A DNA stretch of 10,008 nt, from contig DASTUM010000100.1 in NCBI GenBank assembly GCA_035759665.1, positions 1 to 10,008 on the forward strand. The letters run 5' to 3'. The position numbers and the translations under genes were made by a program. Position 1 is the first letter of the stretch. Each line of letters begins with the position of its first letter. The notes beneath the pieces were generated by a model. That model saw nothing but the letters and a program-made list of their open reading frames with translations, ran no database searches and was not told where the DNA came from. Below are positions 1 to 6,110 of this stretch, piece after piece. This DNA comes from Micavibrio_A sp035759665 (GTDB lineage: Bacteria; Pseudomonadota; Alphaproteobacteria; Micavibrionales; Micavibrionaceae).

Positions 1-1145
1 TGATGGCATCCGCCAGGCGTCCGGTTTTCTACACCGGCGGCGGCATCATCAACGCAGGGCAGAAAGCATCCGAAGCGCTGATCGAACTCGTCCGCGCTAC
101 CGGCTTCCCGATTACTTCGACCCTCATGGGGCTGGGCGCGTTTCCCGCGTCGGAGAAGCAATGGCTCGGAATGCTCGGGATGCACGGAACTTACGAAGCG
201 AACTGGGCGATGCATGATTGCGACGTCATGATCTGCATCGGCGCGCGGTTCGACGATCGCGTTACCGGCGCGCTCAAAGGCTTCTCGCCGCATTCGAAAA
301 AAATACATATCGATATCGACCCGTCTTCCATCAACAAGAATGTCCATGTCGATCTCGGCATAGTCGCCGATGCGGGCAAGGCAACCGAGGCGCTCCTGAA
401 GGTGTGGAAAGCCCGCGGCTTTAAGGCCGACGCAGATGCGATGAAAGCGTGGAACAGGCAGATCGACGACTGGCGATCCGTCAAATGCCTGCAATATAAA
501 AACAGCAAGGACGTCATCAAGCCTCAATACGCGCTGGAAAAACTGCGCGACGCGATCAAAAAAGACGGGCGCGATACGATCATATCCACCGAAGTCGGCC
601 AGCACCAGATGTGGGCGGCGCAATTCCTGCCCTTTGAAAAACCGAACCGTTTTCTGACCTCCGGCGGCCTCGGCACGATGGGTTACGGCCTGCCCGCCGC
701 GATCGGCGCGCAAATGGCGAATCCGGGCGCGCTCTGCATCGACGTGGCAGGCGAAGCCTCCATCCTGATGAACATCCAGGAGATGAGCACAGCCGTTCAA
801 TACCGCCTGCCAGTCAAAATTTTCATTCTCAACAACCAGTGGATGGGCATGGTCCGCCAGTGGCAGGAACTGCTGCACGGCGAGCGTTATTCGCAAAGCT
901 ATACGGAATCGCTGCCCGATTTCGTCAAGCTGGCGGAAGCCTATGGCGGCATCGGCCTGCGTGCGACGACGCCTGCGGAACTCGATAAAGTCATCGACGA
1001 GATGATGAAGACGGACCGCGTCACCATCGTCGACGTCTGCGTTGATCAGAAGGAAAATTGCTTCCCGATGATTCCAAGCGGCAAGGCGCACAACGAAATG
1101 ATTCTTTCGGCAGACCCCAGCCAGTACGACAAAAAGCTGGTATAA
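1..1145 (+). CDS. ilvB: Acetolactate synthase large subunit, 5'-truncated by window edge
   Basis: Catalytic subunit of acetohydroxyacid synthase, a cytoplasmic thiamine diphosphate (ThDP) enzyme that condenses two pyruvates, or pyruvate plus 2-oxobutyrate, in the first common step of valine and isoleucine synthesis. About 380 residues are visible of the usual 570-600. The N-terminal ThDP domain with the catalytic Glu lies upstream of the window, so the ATG at 3 is internal. Counting from that ATG, the middle domain (about 1-125) opens with RRPVFYTGGGIINAG. The C-terminal ThDP-binding domain (about 190-335) has EVGQHQMWAAQ, SGGLGTMGYGLPAAIG and LNNQWMGMVRQWQE. The metal-binding motif, GDG in most relatives, reads AGEA here, with Glu251 where Asp is expected. 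The gene ends in TAA. Its regulatory partner ilvN lies downstream but is separated from it by a small ORF. The family assignment is secure. Confidence 0.97.
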   Translation, partial: MASARRPVFYTGGGIINAGQKASEALIELVRATGFPITSTLMGLGAFPASEKQWLGMLGMHGTYEANWAMHDCDVMICIGARFDDRVTGALKGFSPHSKKIHIDIDPSSINKNVHVDLGIVADAGKATEALLKVWKARGFKADADAMKAWNRQIDDWRSVKCLQYKNSKDVIKPQYALEKLRDAIKKDGRDTIISTEVGQHQMWAAQFLPFEKPNRFLTSGGLGTMGYGLPAAIGAQMANPGALCIDVAGEASILMNIQEMSTAVQYRLPVKIFILNNQWMGMVRQWQELLHGERYSQSYTESLPDFVKLAEAYGGIGLRATTPAELDKVIDEMMKTDRVTIVDVCVDQKENCFPMIPSGKAHNEMILSADPSQYDKKLV

Positions 1146-1228
1146 CGAATCTGCATACCGGAACTATTCCCGCCTTATTTTTGTTCACCTTTTAGAAGGG
1201 GCTACACGAAAAAATAGGGAGAAGAGTC

Positions 1229-1426
1229 ATGGTGTTTAAAATGGCTTTGTGGCTTTGCGCGCTTATGTTCCTGGCCACCTTATACAACGCTATCAACGCC
1301 TACGAGGCCATCGACGACCTCGATGTTCATGACAAATTCATGCAGGTCGGCCTTCTGGAAGGAAAAGCGGATTTTCCTGTGCCGCCGAGAAAACCCTTGC
1401 AGGTTGAACATCTCGCCTCGTATTAG
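1229..1426 (+). CDS. Small exported or membrane-anchored protein, unknown function
   Basis: A 65-residue protein that I do not recognise. Residues 4-23 (KMALWLCALMFLATLYNAIN) form one hydrophobic segment that could be a signal peptide, with possible cleavage after NAINA, or a single anchor. The remaining 40 or so residues are polar, acidic in the middle and Pro-rich near the end (VPPRKP). The start is supported by AGGGAG at 1216-1221, seven bases before the ATG. It lies 83 bases after ilvB and 75 bases before ilvN, on the same strand, so it is probably co-transcribed with them. It does not look like an attenuation leader peptide because it has no run of Val, Leu or Ile codons followed by a terminator. 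The good ribosome site and protein-like composition favour a real gene. Confidence 0.7.
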   Translation: MVFKMALWLCALMFLATLYNAINAYEAIDDLDVHDKFMQVGLLEGKADFPVPPRKPLQVEHLASY

Positions 1427-1501
1427 ACGGGTGCTGGCATACATTTATGTCAATAAACAACGCGGTAGACAGGACGGCGTCTTTGTTTTTAAATCCTTAG
1501 C

Positions 1502-2059
1502 ATGGTTAAGAAAAAACAAGCTGGCACACAAAGCGTCTACGGTTCGGGTCCGAAAGATTTACGCGTTGAAACCCATACTTTGTCGGTTCTCGTAGACAAT
1601 GAACCGGGCGTTCTCGCCCGCGTGATCGGGTTGTTTTCGGGGCGCGGCTACAATATCGAGAGCTTGACCGTTGCCGAAACCGACCACGCCAACAATCTTT
1701 CGCGCGTCACGGTCATCTGCTCTGGCACGCCGCTGGTTATCGAGCAAATCAAAAACCAGCTCGACCGCCTCGTCCCCGTTCACCGGGTCAGCGATCTCAC
1801 ATTGGAAGGCGCGCATGTCGAGCGCGAGCTGGCGCTCGTCAAAGTCAACAGCATTGGCGAAAAGCGCATCGAAGCCCTTCGCACCGCCGATATTTTCCGC
1901 GCCCGCGTGCTCGATTCGACAGCCGATTCCTATGTGTTCGAAATCACCGGCTCTACGAAAAAAGTCAATGCTTTCATTGACCTGATGCGTGGACTTGGTA
2001 TGATAGACCTCAGCCGCACAGGCGTTGCCGCAATGTCGCGGGGCGCAAAAGCCATTTAA
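1502..2059 (+). CDS. ilvN: Acetolactate synthase small (regulatory) subunit
   Basis: Regulatory subunit of acetohydroxyacid synthase. It activates IlvB and confers feedback inhibition by branched-chain amino acids, chiefly valine. The 185-residue protein has an N-terminal ACT domain (about 24-98) with THTLSVLVDNEPGVLARV and RGYNIESLTV, which form the ligand-binding fold. The C-terminal ALS_ss_C domain (about 105-180) includes ERELALVKVN and VFEITGSTKKVNAFIDLM. Common homologues begin close to the HTLSVLV strand, so about 22 extra residues (KKKQAGTQSVYGSG and so on) precede the ACT domain. The ATG is the only candidate in frame after the TAA at 1490-1492, and no good Shine-Dalgarno precedes it, so translation initiation may be weak. 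A lipoprotein gene follows after 14 bases. This symbol and ilvH are used interchangeably in annotation. Confidence 0.96.
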   Translation: MVKKKQAGTQSVYGSGPKDLRVETHTLSVLVDNEPGVLARVIGLFSGRGYNIESLTVAETDHANNLSRVTVICSGTPLVIEQIKNQLDRLVPVHRVSDLTLEGAHVERELALVKVNSIGEKRIEALRTADIFRARVLDSTADSYVFEITGSTKKVNAFIDLMRGLGMIDLSRTGVAAMSRGAKAI

Positions 2060-2073
2060 ACCAGGAAACTCAT

Positions 2074-2496
2074 ATGAAAAAATTCGCACTCGCTTTCGCA
2101 GGCATTTCGGTTCTGGCCCTCGCAGGCTGCGTAACGCAGGAACAGGCCGACGAAAAGATGAAAACAGGCTGCAAGGCTGCCGTCGAGGCCATGATCGCCC
2201 CGCGTTCCATCAAGGAAGTCAAGGCGTCGAGCGCCGAAGCCGAGAAAACGATGGGCAGCGTCTATCGCCGCATCAAGCTCACCTATGTCGAAAACGACGA
2301 TTTCGCCGATAGCACGCATGAAGGATCGTGTCTGTTCTCGGAACAATGGGGTTCGTTCAAATCGACTCACGCCGCATTGCTTGAGCAGGTCGTCTATAAC
2401 GACGAGCTGGTCGGCAAAAAGGACGGCACGATCCAAGGCAGCATGAACGACTTCCTCAAGCTGACCGAACATGTCGATACCGCCATGGGGCAATAA
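2074..2496 (+). CDS. Small putative lipoprotein, unknown function
   Basis: A 140-residue protein with a typical lipoprotein signal peptide: KK at the N-terminus, a hydrophobic core, and lipobox LAGC with the modified Cys at position 19. After processing it would be a 122-residue lipid-anchored envelope protein. The mature part is charged and probably helical, and its two cysteines (33 and 86) could form a disulfide. I recognise no enzymatic motif. AGGAA at 2063-2067 precedes the ATG by six bases. The gene starts 14 bases after the ilvN stop, so it is very likely on the same transcript, which ends at the hairpin just downstream. A role linked to branched-chain amino acid synthesis is not evident, and the placement may simply be use of a shared promoter. 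Confidence 0.85.
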   Translation: MKKFALAFAGISVLALAGCVTQEQADEKMKTGCKAAVEAMIAPRSIKEVKASSAEAEKTMGSVYRRIKLTYVENDDFADSTHEGSCLFSEQWGSFKSTHAALLEQVVYNDELVGKKDGTIQGSMNDFLKLTEHVDTAMGQ

Positions 2497-2519
2497 CATC
2501 GCTCGGCATTGGTGAATTT

Positions 2520-2548
2520 AAACGGCGGCGGTATATGCCGCCGTTTTT
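2520..2548 (+). terminator. Rho-independent terminator after the lipoprotein gene
   Basis: A perfect ten-base-pair stem is formed by AAACGGCGGC (2520-2529) and GCCGCCGTTT (2537-2546), with a seven-base loop and a T-run through 2548. It starts 23 bases after the lipoprotein stop codon. It would end the ilvB-ilvN-lipoprotein transcript and leaves ilvC needing its own promoter or read-through. Confidence 0.9.
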
Positions 2549-2572
2549 CGTTTCAGTGAAAACCAGCTTAAA

Positions 2573-2586
2573 CTTGATTTTTCAAG
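2573..2586. promoter_or_regulatory. Possible operator: short inverted repeat upstream of ilvC
   Basis: CTTGA and TCAAG flank a TTTT spacer in the gap between the upstream terminator and ilvC, about 55 bases before the ilvC start. The gap must contain the ilvC promoter if the terminator is efficient. TTGATT at 2574-2579 could be a -35 element, but no convincing -10 stands at the right distance. The repeat is only five base pairs and may be chance. Confidence 0.2.
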
Positions 2587-2639
2587 CCTGAGATGCTTTT
2601 CTACGGTACTTCAAACACATAAAAATAAGGAATGAACGC

Positions 2640-3716
2640 ATGGCCACGAACAACACGGCTGCCAAAGCCGGCAGCGCCCCGGCGCAGTTCGGCAATCTGA
2701 ACGTCTATTACGACAAGGATTGCGATCTCAACATCATCACGGGCAAGAACGTGGCCGTTCTGGGATACGGATCGCAAGGCCATGCGCACGCGCAAAACCT
2801 GCGCGATTCCGGTGCGAAGAACGTGCGTATCGCGCTCCGTCCCGAATCCTCCACGAACAAAAAGGCACAAGACGCGGGTTTCGAAACCATGTCGCCGGCG
2901 GACGCCGCGCAATGGGCCGACGTCATCATGATCGCGACGCCCGACGAGCTGCAAAAAGACATCTATTACGCAGACCTCGAACCCAATCTTAAAAAAGGCG
3001 CAGCGATCGCCTTCGCGCATGGGCTGAATATTCACTTCAAGCTTATCAAACCGCGCGCGGATCTCGACGTGTTCATGGTTGCGCCCAAAGGCCCGGGCCA
3101 CACGGTGCGCGGCGAATATCAAAAAGGCGGCGGAGTTCCCTGCCTCGTCGCAGTGTATCAGGACGCGTCCGGCAAGGCGAAAGACATTGCGCTTTCTTAT
3201 GCGGCGGGCGTAGGCGGCGGGCGTTCGGGCATCATCGAAACTACTTTCAAGGATGAATGCGAAACCGACCTGTTCGGCGAACAGGCCGTTCTGTGCGGCG
3301 GCGTATCCGAGCTTGTCAAGGCGGGCTATGAAACGCTGGTCGAAGCGGGTTATCCGGCGGAGATGGCGTATTTCGAATGCCTGCACGAACTGAAGCTGAT
3401 CGTCGACCTGATGTATGAAGGCGGCCTCAGCAACATGCGCTATTCCATTTCCAACACGGCGGAATTCGGCGACTATGTTTCCGGCCCGCGCGTGATTACC
3501 CCCGAAACCAAGGAAGAGATGAAACGCATCCTTAAGGACATCCAGTCAGGAAAATTCGTTCAGGACTTCATGGGCGGCAACAAGGAAGGTCTTACCCGCC
3601 TCGTCCAGATTCGCGAAGAGCAGGCGAAGCATCCGATCGAGGAAGTCGGCGCGAAGCTGCGCGGCATGATGCCCTGGATCGGTAAGAACAAGCTGGTCGA
3701 TAAAGCGAAGAACTAG
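2640..3716 (+). CDS. ilvC: Ketol-acid reductoisomerase, class I
   Basis: Converts acetolactate or acetohydroxybutyrate to the 2,3-dihydroxy acids of the valine and isoleucine pathways by Mg-dependent alkyl migration and NAD(P)H reduction. The 358-residue protein has an N-terminal Rossmann domain with VLGYGSQGHAHAQNLRDSG (glycines from 42). Its cofactor loop RPESSTNKK contains Arg67, Ser70 and Ser71, as in NADPH-preferring enzymes. Expected active-site residues are present: His127 (FAHG), Lys150 (APKGPGH), Asp210 and Glu214 (ETDLFGEQ), Glu246 and Glu250 (ECLHELK), and Ser271 (SISNTAE). The single knotted helical domain marks the short class I form. About 20 residues (to NLN) precede the usual MRVYYD-like beginning. 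The start is fixed by AAGGAA at 2627-2632, seven bases upstream. A terminator lies on each side, so it is probably a monocistronic unit. Confidence 0.98.
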   Translation: MATNNTAAKAGSAPAQFGNLNVYYDKDCDLNIITGKNVAVLGYGSQGHAHAQNLRDSGAKNVRIALRPESSTNKKAQDAGFETMSPADAAQWADVIMIATPDELQKDIYYADLEPNLKKGAAIAFAHGLNIHFKLIKPRADLDVFMVAPKGPGHTVRGEYQKGGGVPCLVAVYQDASGKAKDIALSYAAGVGGGRSGIIETTFKDECETDLFGEQAVLCGGVSELVKAGYETLVEAGYPAEMAYFECLHELKLIVDLMYEGGLSNMRYSISNTAEFGDYVSGPRVITPETKEEMKRILKDIQSGKFVQDFMGGNKEGLTRLVQIREEQAKHPIEEVGAKLRGMMPWIGKNKLVDKAKN

Positions 3717-3764
3717 AATTTTCTCGCCGCCCTTCGAGGCGCCGGACAATAAAAGAACGACAGC

Positions 3765-3793
3765 AAAAAGGCCGGATGAACCGGCCTTTTTTT
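3765..3793. terminator. Bidirectional rho-independent terminator between convergent genes
   Basis: AAAAAGGCCGG (3765-3775) pairs perfectly over eleven bases with CCGGCCTTTTT (3781-3791) around an ATGAA loop, followed by more T on the plus strand. The flanking A-run gives a T-run on the minus strand, so it can end both ilvC (+) and the exported-protein gene (-). The minus-strand stop codon (3792-3794) abuts the stem. Confidence 0.93.
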
Positions 3794-4124
3794 AATTGTT
3801 CTTTTCTATCTTGTCGCGTACGCGATCGCGCAGAGACTCGTCTTTTTGTGCCGGTGCAGTCGTGTTCGATACGGGCTTGCCGGTGATGGCGTCTATCGCC
3901 ACGGGAGGATCGACGACAACGGTCGTTCCGGTGGCAGCAGTCGCGGCGGGGGCCGGTACGGCTTGTGGCGCCGCGGCGCCCGGGGCAATGACGGTTGTGG
4001 TCGTTCCGTCCGGCGATTGAATTTCAGTCGTAGTCGTCGTGCTGACCGCAGGTTCGGCCTTAGCCGTCGCCATGCTAAGAGCGACAAGCGCGAAGCCTAT
4101 CATGTAAACTGTCGATTTACGCAT
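3792..4124 (-). CDS. Thr/Ala/Pro-rich exported protein, unknown function
   Basis: A protein of 110 residues from the chosen ATG, beginning with a clear Sec signal peptide (MRKSTVYMIGFALVALSM, then ATAKA with cleavage before EPA). The mature part is low-complexity: Thr-runs (VSTTTTTEIQ, GTTTTVIAPG), then Ala/Pro-rich (APQAVPAPAATAA), then TTVVVDPPVAIDAITGKP. It ends in a charged helix (DESLRDRVRDKIEKNN). It is probably periplasmic or cell-surface, and I see no catalytic motif. Two starts are possible. The ATG at 4124 has GAGGA five bases upstream and gives the cleaner signal peptide. The in-frame ATG at 4136 adds MRII and has AAGGA eight bases upstream. The gene converges on ilvC and shares its terminator. 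Confidence 0.75.
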   Translation of the reverse strand: MRKSTVYMIGFALVALSMATAKAEPAVSTTTTTEIQSPDGTTTTVIAPGAAAPQAVPAPAATAATGTTVVVDPPVAIDAITGKPVSNTTAPAQKDESLRDRVRDKIEKNN

Positions 4125-4164
4125 AATGATCCTCATTCCGATTTTCCTTGCAGACTACAAACAT

Positions 4165-4192
4165 AGTGTATGGTGCAAAAGTTCAAGACAAG
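4165..4192 (-). promoter_or_regulatory. Weak candidate promoter for the Thr-rich exported protein gene
   Basis: On the minus strand TACACT (4165-4170) could serve as -10, with CTTGTC (4187-4192) as a -35 element at a 16-base spacing. Both are partial consensus matches. It lies 40-70 bases before the start codon, in the only gap available for a promoter of this gene. Confidence 0.25.
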
Positions 4193-4197
4193 AGCTT

Positions 4198-4217
4198 AAA
4201 AGCCCTGCGGGATTTTT
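4198..4217 (-). terminator. Short hairpin, possible terminator after the 104-residue ORF
   Basis: On the minus strand AAAATCCC and GGGCTTTT flank a GCA loop: three G-C pairs plus four A-T pairs interrupted by one mismatch, with T-runs at the 3' side. It lies just past the stop codon of the minus-strand gene ending at 4233. The stem is short, so termination would be weak. Confidence 0.35.
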
Positions 4218-4232
4218 ACCAACTCTTTACCG

Positions 4233-4547
4233 TTATACGTCGATCTTCAGGGAATCCTTCTTTTTAGGCAGGATAAATTCCACCTCAGTTTTGGTGAAAA
4301 GCGGGTTGGTGCGCTTGAAGCGCCCGTTGAAATAATCCAGCGCCCGGTTGAAAAGGCGCAAATAGGCATCGAGCTTGCGCACATTTTGTGCGTTTTTCCT
4401 GGCGGTCGCACCGATATCGACGATATCCGAAAGCTGCCTTTCGGCGGCCGTCAATCCCGCTTGCAGCCCCGCCGCCGAAGGTTGCGATACCTTCAGGCTT
4501 GCGATCGTACGCGGGTTCAAACCTGCGCCTGAAATAATTCCTACCAT
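4233..4547 (-). CDS. Hypothetical protein, unknown function
   Basis: A protein of 104 residues from the chosen ATG that I do not recognise. It begins MVGIISGAGLNP, continues with a helical segment (LQAGLTAAERQLSDIVDIGATARK) and an amphipathic basic helix (VRKLDAYLRLFNRALDYF), and ends with a short beta-like tail (TKTEVEFILPKKKDSLKI). There is no signal peptide or membrane helix, so it is probably cytoplasmic. An upstream in-frame ATG at 4583 would add MRKRSGVSPKRS. I prefer the downstream start because the upstream ATG overlaps an extended -10 element (TGGTATAAT, minus strand), so transcription should begin inside that extension. An AGGAG lies too far upstream of 4547 (about 22 bases) unless the small TGGG/CCCA hairpin between them brings it closer. 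The transporter gene is divergent. Confidence 0.65.
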   Translation of the reverse strand: MVGIISGAGLNPRTIASLKVSQPSAAGLQAGLTAAERQLSDIVDIGATARKNAQNVRKLDAYLRLFNRALDYFNGRFKRTNPLFTKTEVEFILPKKKDSLKIDV

Positions 4548-4581
4548 GCTTCGTTTTGGGCTTACCCCACTCCTCTTTCTC

Positions 4582-4590
4582 ATTATACCA
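4582..4590 (-). promoter_or_regulatory. Extended -10 promoter element for the 104-residue hypothetical gene
   Basis: The minus strand reads TGGTATAAT, a perfect TATAAT preceded by the TGn of an extended -10. I see no good -35, which extended -10 promoters can do without. Transcription would start near 4575, just downstream of the ATG at 4583, which favours the ATG at 4547 as the true start. Confidence 0.5.
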
Positions 4591-4618
4591 TCAATAAGCT
4601 GAATAGAGGATTAGCATT

Positions 4619-5542
4619 ATGACAGCCGCGGAAACCAAGGAAAATCAGGATCATCCGATCCTTGGCATGGGTTGCGCGATTGCCGCCTTTTTCATGTTCG
4701 CCGTGATGAACGTCTTCGCCAAGAAGCTTTCGGAACATCTAAACATAGTCGAAATTACCTTTTACCGGAATTTCATCGCCATGCTTCCCATGCTTTTTAT
4801 GATCTACGTCATGGGCAGGAAAGACATACTGGCGATCCGCAGCAATCCGAAAGGCATCGTCATTCGCTCCATCGGCGGGACGATCAGCCTTATCCTGACT
4901 TTCGCTGCCTTTGCCGCCATGCCGATGGCGGACACCACGGCATTTCTGTTTACCTCATCGCTCATTATCCCCGTCCTGGGGTATTTTTTCCTGGGCGAAG
5001 GCGTGGGAAAATACCGCTGGGGAGCGGTTCTTATAGGGTTTATGGGCGTGATCGTGATGCTCAAGCCTACGGGAGAAGCAAACCTGCACGGCGTATCGCT
5101 GGCCTTGTCCGCAGCGGCGATGCAGGCCATATTGCAGATCATCCTGCGCGCACTCGGCAAAACCGAAAAACCGGCAACCGTTACCTTCTATTTCGTCTTT
5201 ATCGGAAGCGTACTTTCGCTGATCCCCATGCCCTTCGTCTTTACCATGCCGAATGCGGCCGATATTCCCTGTATCATCGGGCTGGGCCTTGCGGGCGTTG
5301 CCGCGCAGCTCCTGCTTTCTACCGCCTATAAATACGCGCAAGTGTCCATCGTCACCGTCTTCAATTATTCGGGGATCATATGGGCAACGCTGTTCGGATG
5401 GATGGTGTGGGGCGACTGGCCCGATGAAACCATTTTTATCGGGGGCGCGATCATCATCTCTTCCAACGTCTTCATCGTCTACCGTGAGCAAAAACTCGCC
5501 CGGCAGGCGCGTGCAATCGTTCAGAAAACCGAAGGTCTTTAG
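4619..5542 (+). CDS. EamA/DMT-family inner-membrane transporter
   Basis: A 307-residue integral membrane protein of the drug/metabolite transporter superfamily, which moves small metabolites (amino acids, nucleosides, vitamins or drugs) across the inner membrane. Ten hydrophobic helices are visible, arranged as two EamA repeats (about 14-145 and 155-293). The first repeat has the typical EITFYRNFIAML after helix 1, AAMPMADTTAFLF in helices 3-4, and FFLGEGVGKYRWGAVLIGFM leading into helix 5. The second has TFYFVFIGSVLSL, STAYKYAQVSIVTVFNYSG and GWMVWGDWPDETIFIGGAII, mirroring the first. Length is normal for the family. AGAGGA at 4605-4610 precedes the ATG by eight bases. Substrate cannot be told from sequence. 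It stands alone, divergent from one unknown gene and convergent, with seven bases between stops, with another. Confidence 0.92.
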   Translation: MTAAETKENQDHPILGMGCAIAAFFMFAVMNVFAKKLSEHLNIVEITFYRNFIAMLPMLFMIYVMGRKDILAIRSNPKGIVIRSIGGTISLILTFAAFAAMPMADTTAFLFTSSLIIPVLGYFFLGEGVGKYRWGAVLIGFMGVIVMLKPTGEANLHGVSLALSAAAMQAILQIILRALGKTEKPATVTFYFVFIGSVLSLIPMPFVFTMPNAADIPCIIGLGLAGVAAQLLLSTAYKYAQVSIVTVFNYSGIIWATLFGWMVWGDWPDETIFIGGAIIISSNVFIVYREQKLARQARAIVQKTEGL

Positions 5543-5549
5543 GAAAGAA

Positions 5550-6044
5550 CTATTCCAGCGTCAGGCCGTTCTTGTCGAACATGCCGATTTCGCGCTTCGT
5601 GTGCCAGTCCTTGAGGACGATCACCGGATGCGTACCGCGATCCGTGATGCCGTAGGCGGAATCGAGCGTGGTGAGGACGCGGCGTTTGTCCAGCCCGCCG
5701 AGGCGGTAGAATTGCGGCCCCACGATCAGAACGGGCACATCGTCGTCTTCCGTCTGCTTGCGCAGAATATCAGCGCGGAAGAAACCGTCGATCAGTTCGA
5801 ATTCGTTCTTGTGCTGCGATACCCAGTCCTGGACGTACCAGTCTTCATTGCGCCATTGCTGGTTTTGTGTGTCCTTGCCTCTTTCGAGATGCGGATTGAA
5901 ATTCTTATATTCAGCCCATTCCCAATGGCCTGGCCACCAGCCCAGCATCCAGGGCTTGGGTTCGGCCTGCGCCGGCACGGCGAACGCGCCCGCCAGAATT
6001 GCCAGACAGATCAAAAGGTTAATTTTTGCGCCGGATTTACGCAT
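5550..6044 (-). CDS. Tryptophan-rich exported protein, unknown function
   Basis: A 164-residue protein with a textbook Sec signal peptide: MRKSGAK, a hydrophobic core, then VPAQA with cleavage after residue 27, giving a mature periplasmic or secreted protein starting EPKPW. The mature part has nine tryptophans in 137 residues, eight of them clustered before residue 80 (PKPWMLGWWPGHWEW, QQWRNEDWYVQDW). A more ordinary alpha/beta region follows with VPVLIVGPQFYRLGGLDKRRV, YGITDRGTHPVIVLKDWHTK and a C-terminal IGMFDKNGLTL. There are no cysteines after the signal peptide. I do not recognise the family. It is not a lipoprotein. Only a weak ribosome site (GAGCGG) precedes the ATG. It is divergent from the FlgC-like gene across 66 bases. 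Confidence 0.85.
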   Translation of the reverse strand: MRKSGAKINLLICLAILAGAFAVPAQAEPKPWMLGWWPGHWEWAEYKNFNPHLERGKDTQNQQWRNEDWYVQDWVSQHKNEFELIDGFFRADILRKQTEDDDVPVLIVGPQFYRLGGLDKRRVLTTLDSAYGITDRGTHPVIVLKDWHTKREIGMFDKNGLTLE

Positions 6045-6110
6045 GGGCCGCTCTTTCGGTAAGACCTATTCTTAACACTAGTTTTATCGGATTCATGTTA
6101 TCCTATAAAG

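Noticed and set aside
3..5. ATG at position 3 as the true start of ilvB
   Set aside because: It begins inside the conserved middle domain, and about 200 N-terminal residues of the family are missing, so the gene must continue upstream.
1229..1426. Leader peptide for attenuation of ilvN
   Set aside because: No run of branched-chain codons and no strong terminator or anti-terminator structure follow it.
1467..1490. Hairpin AGAC/GTCT followed by a T-rich run before ilvN
   Set aside because: Only four base pairs with an eight-base loop, too weak to call a terminator or attenuator.
1323..1595. Plus-strand open frame bridging the small ORF and ilvN
   Set aside because: It overlaps both genes out of frame and runs into the conserved ilvN coding region.
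2601..3386. Long open frame antisense to ilvC
   Set aside because: It lies wholly within ilvC, its product has no family features, and its Arg/Ala-rich composition is that of a shadow frame.
5253..6062. Plus-strand open frame overlapping the transporter 3' end and the Trp-rich gene
   Set aside because: It covers parts of two well-supported genes, one with ten helices and one with a signal peptide, and its own product has no coherent features.
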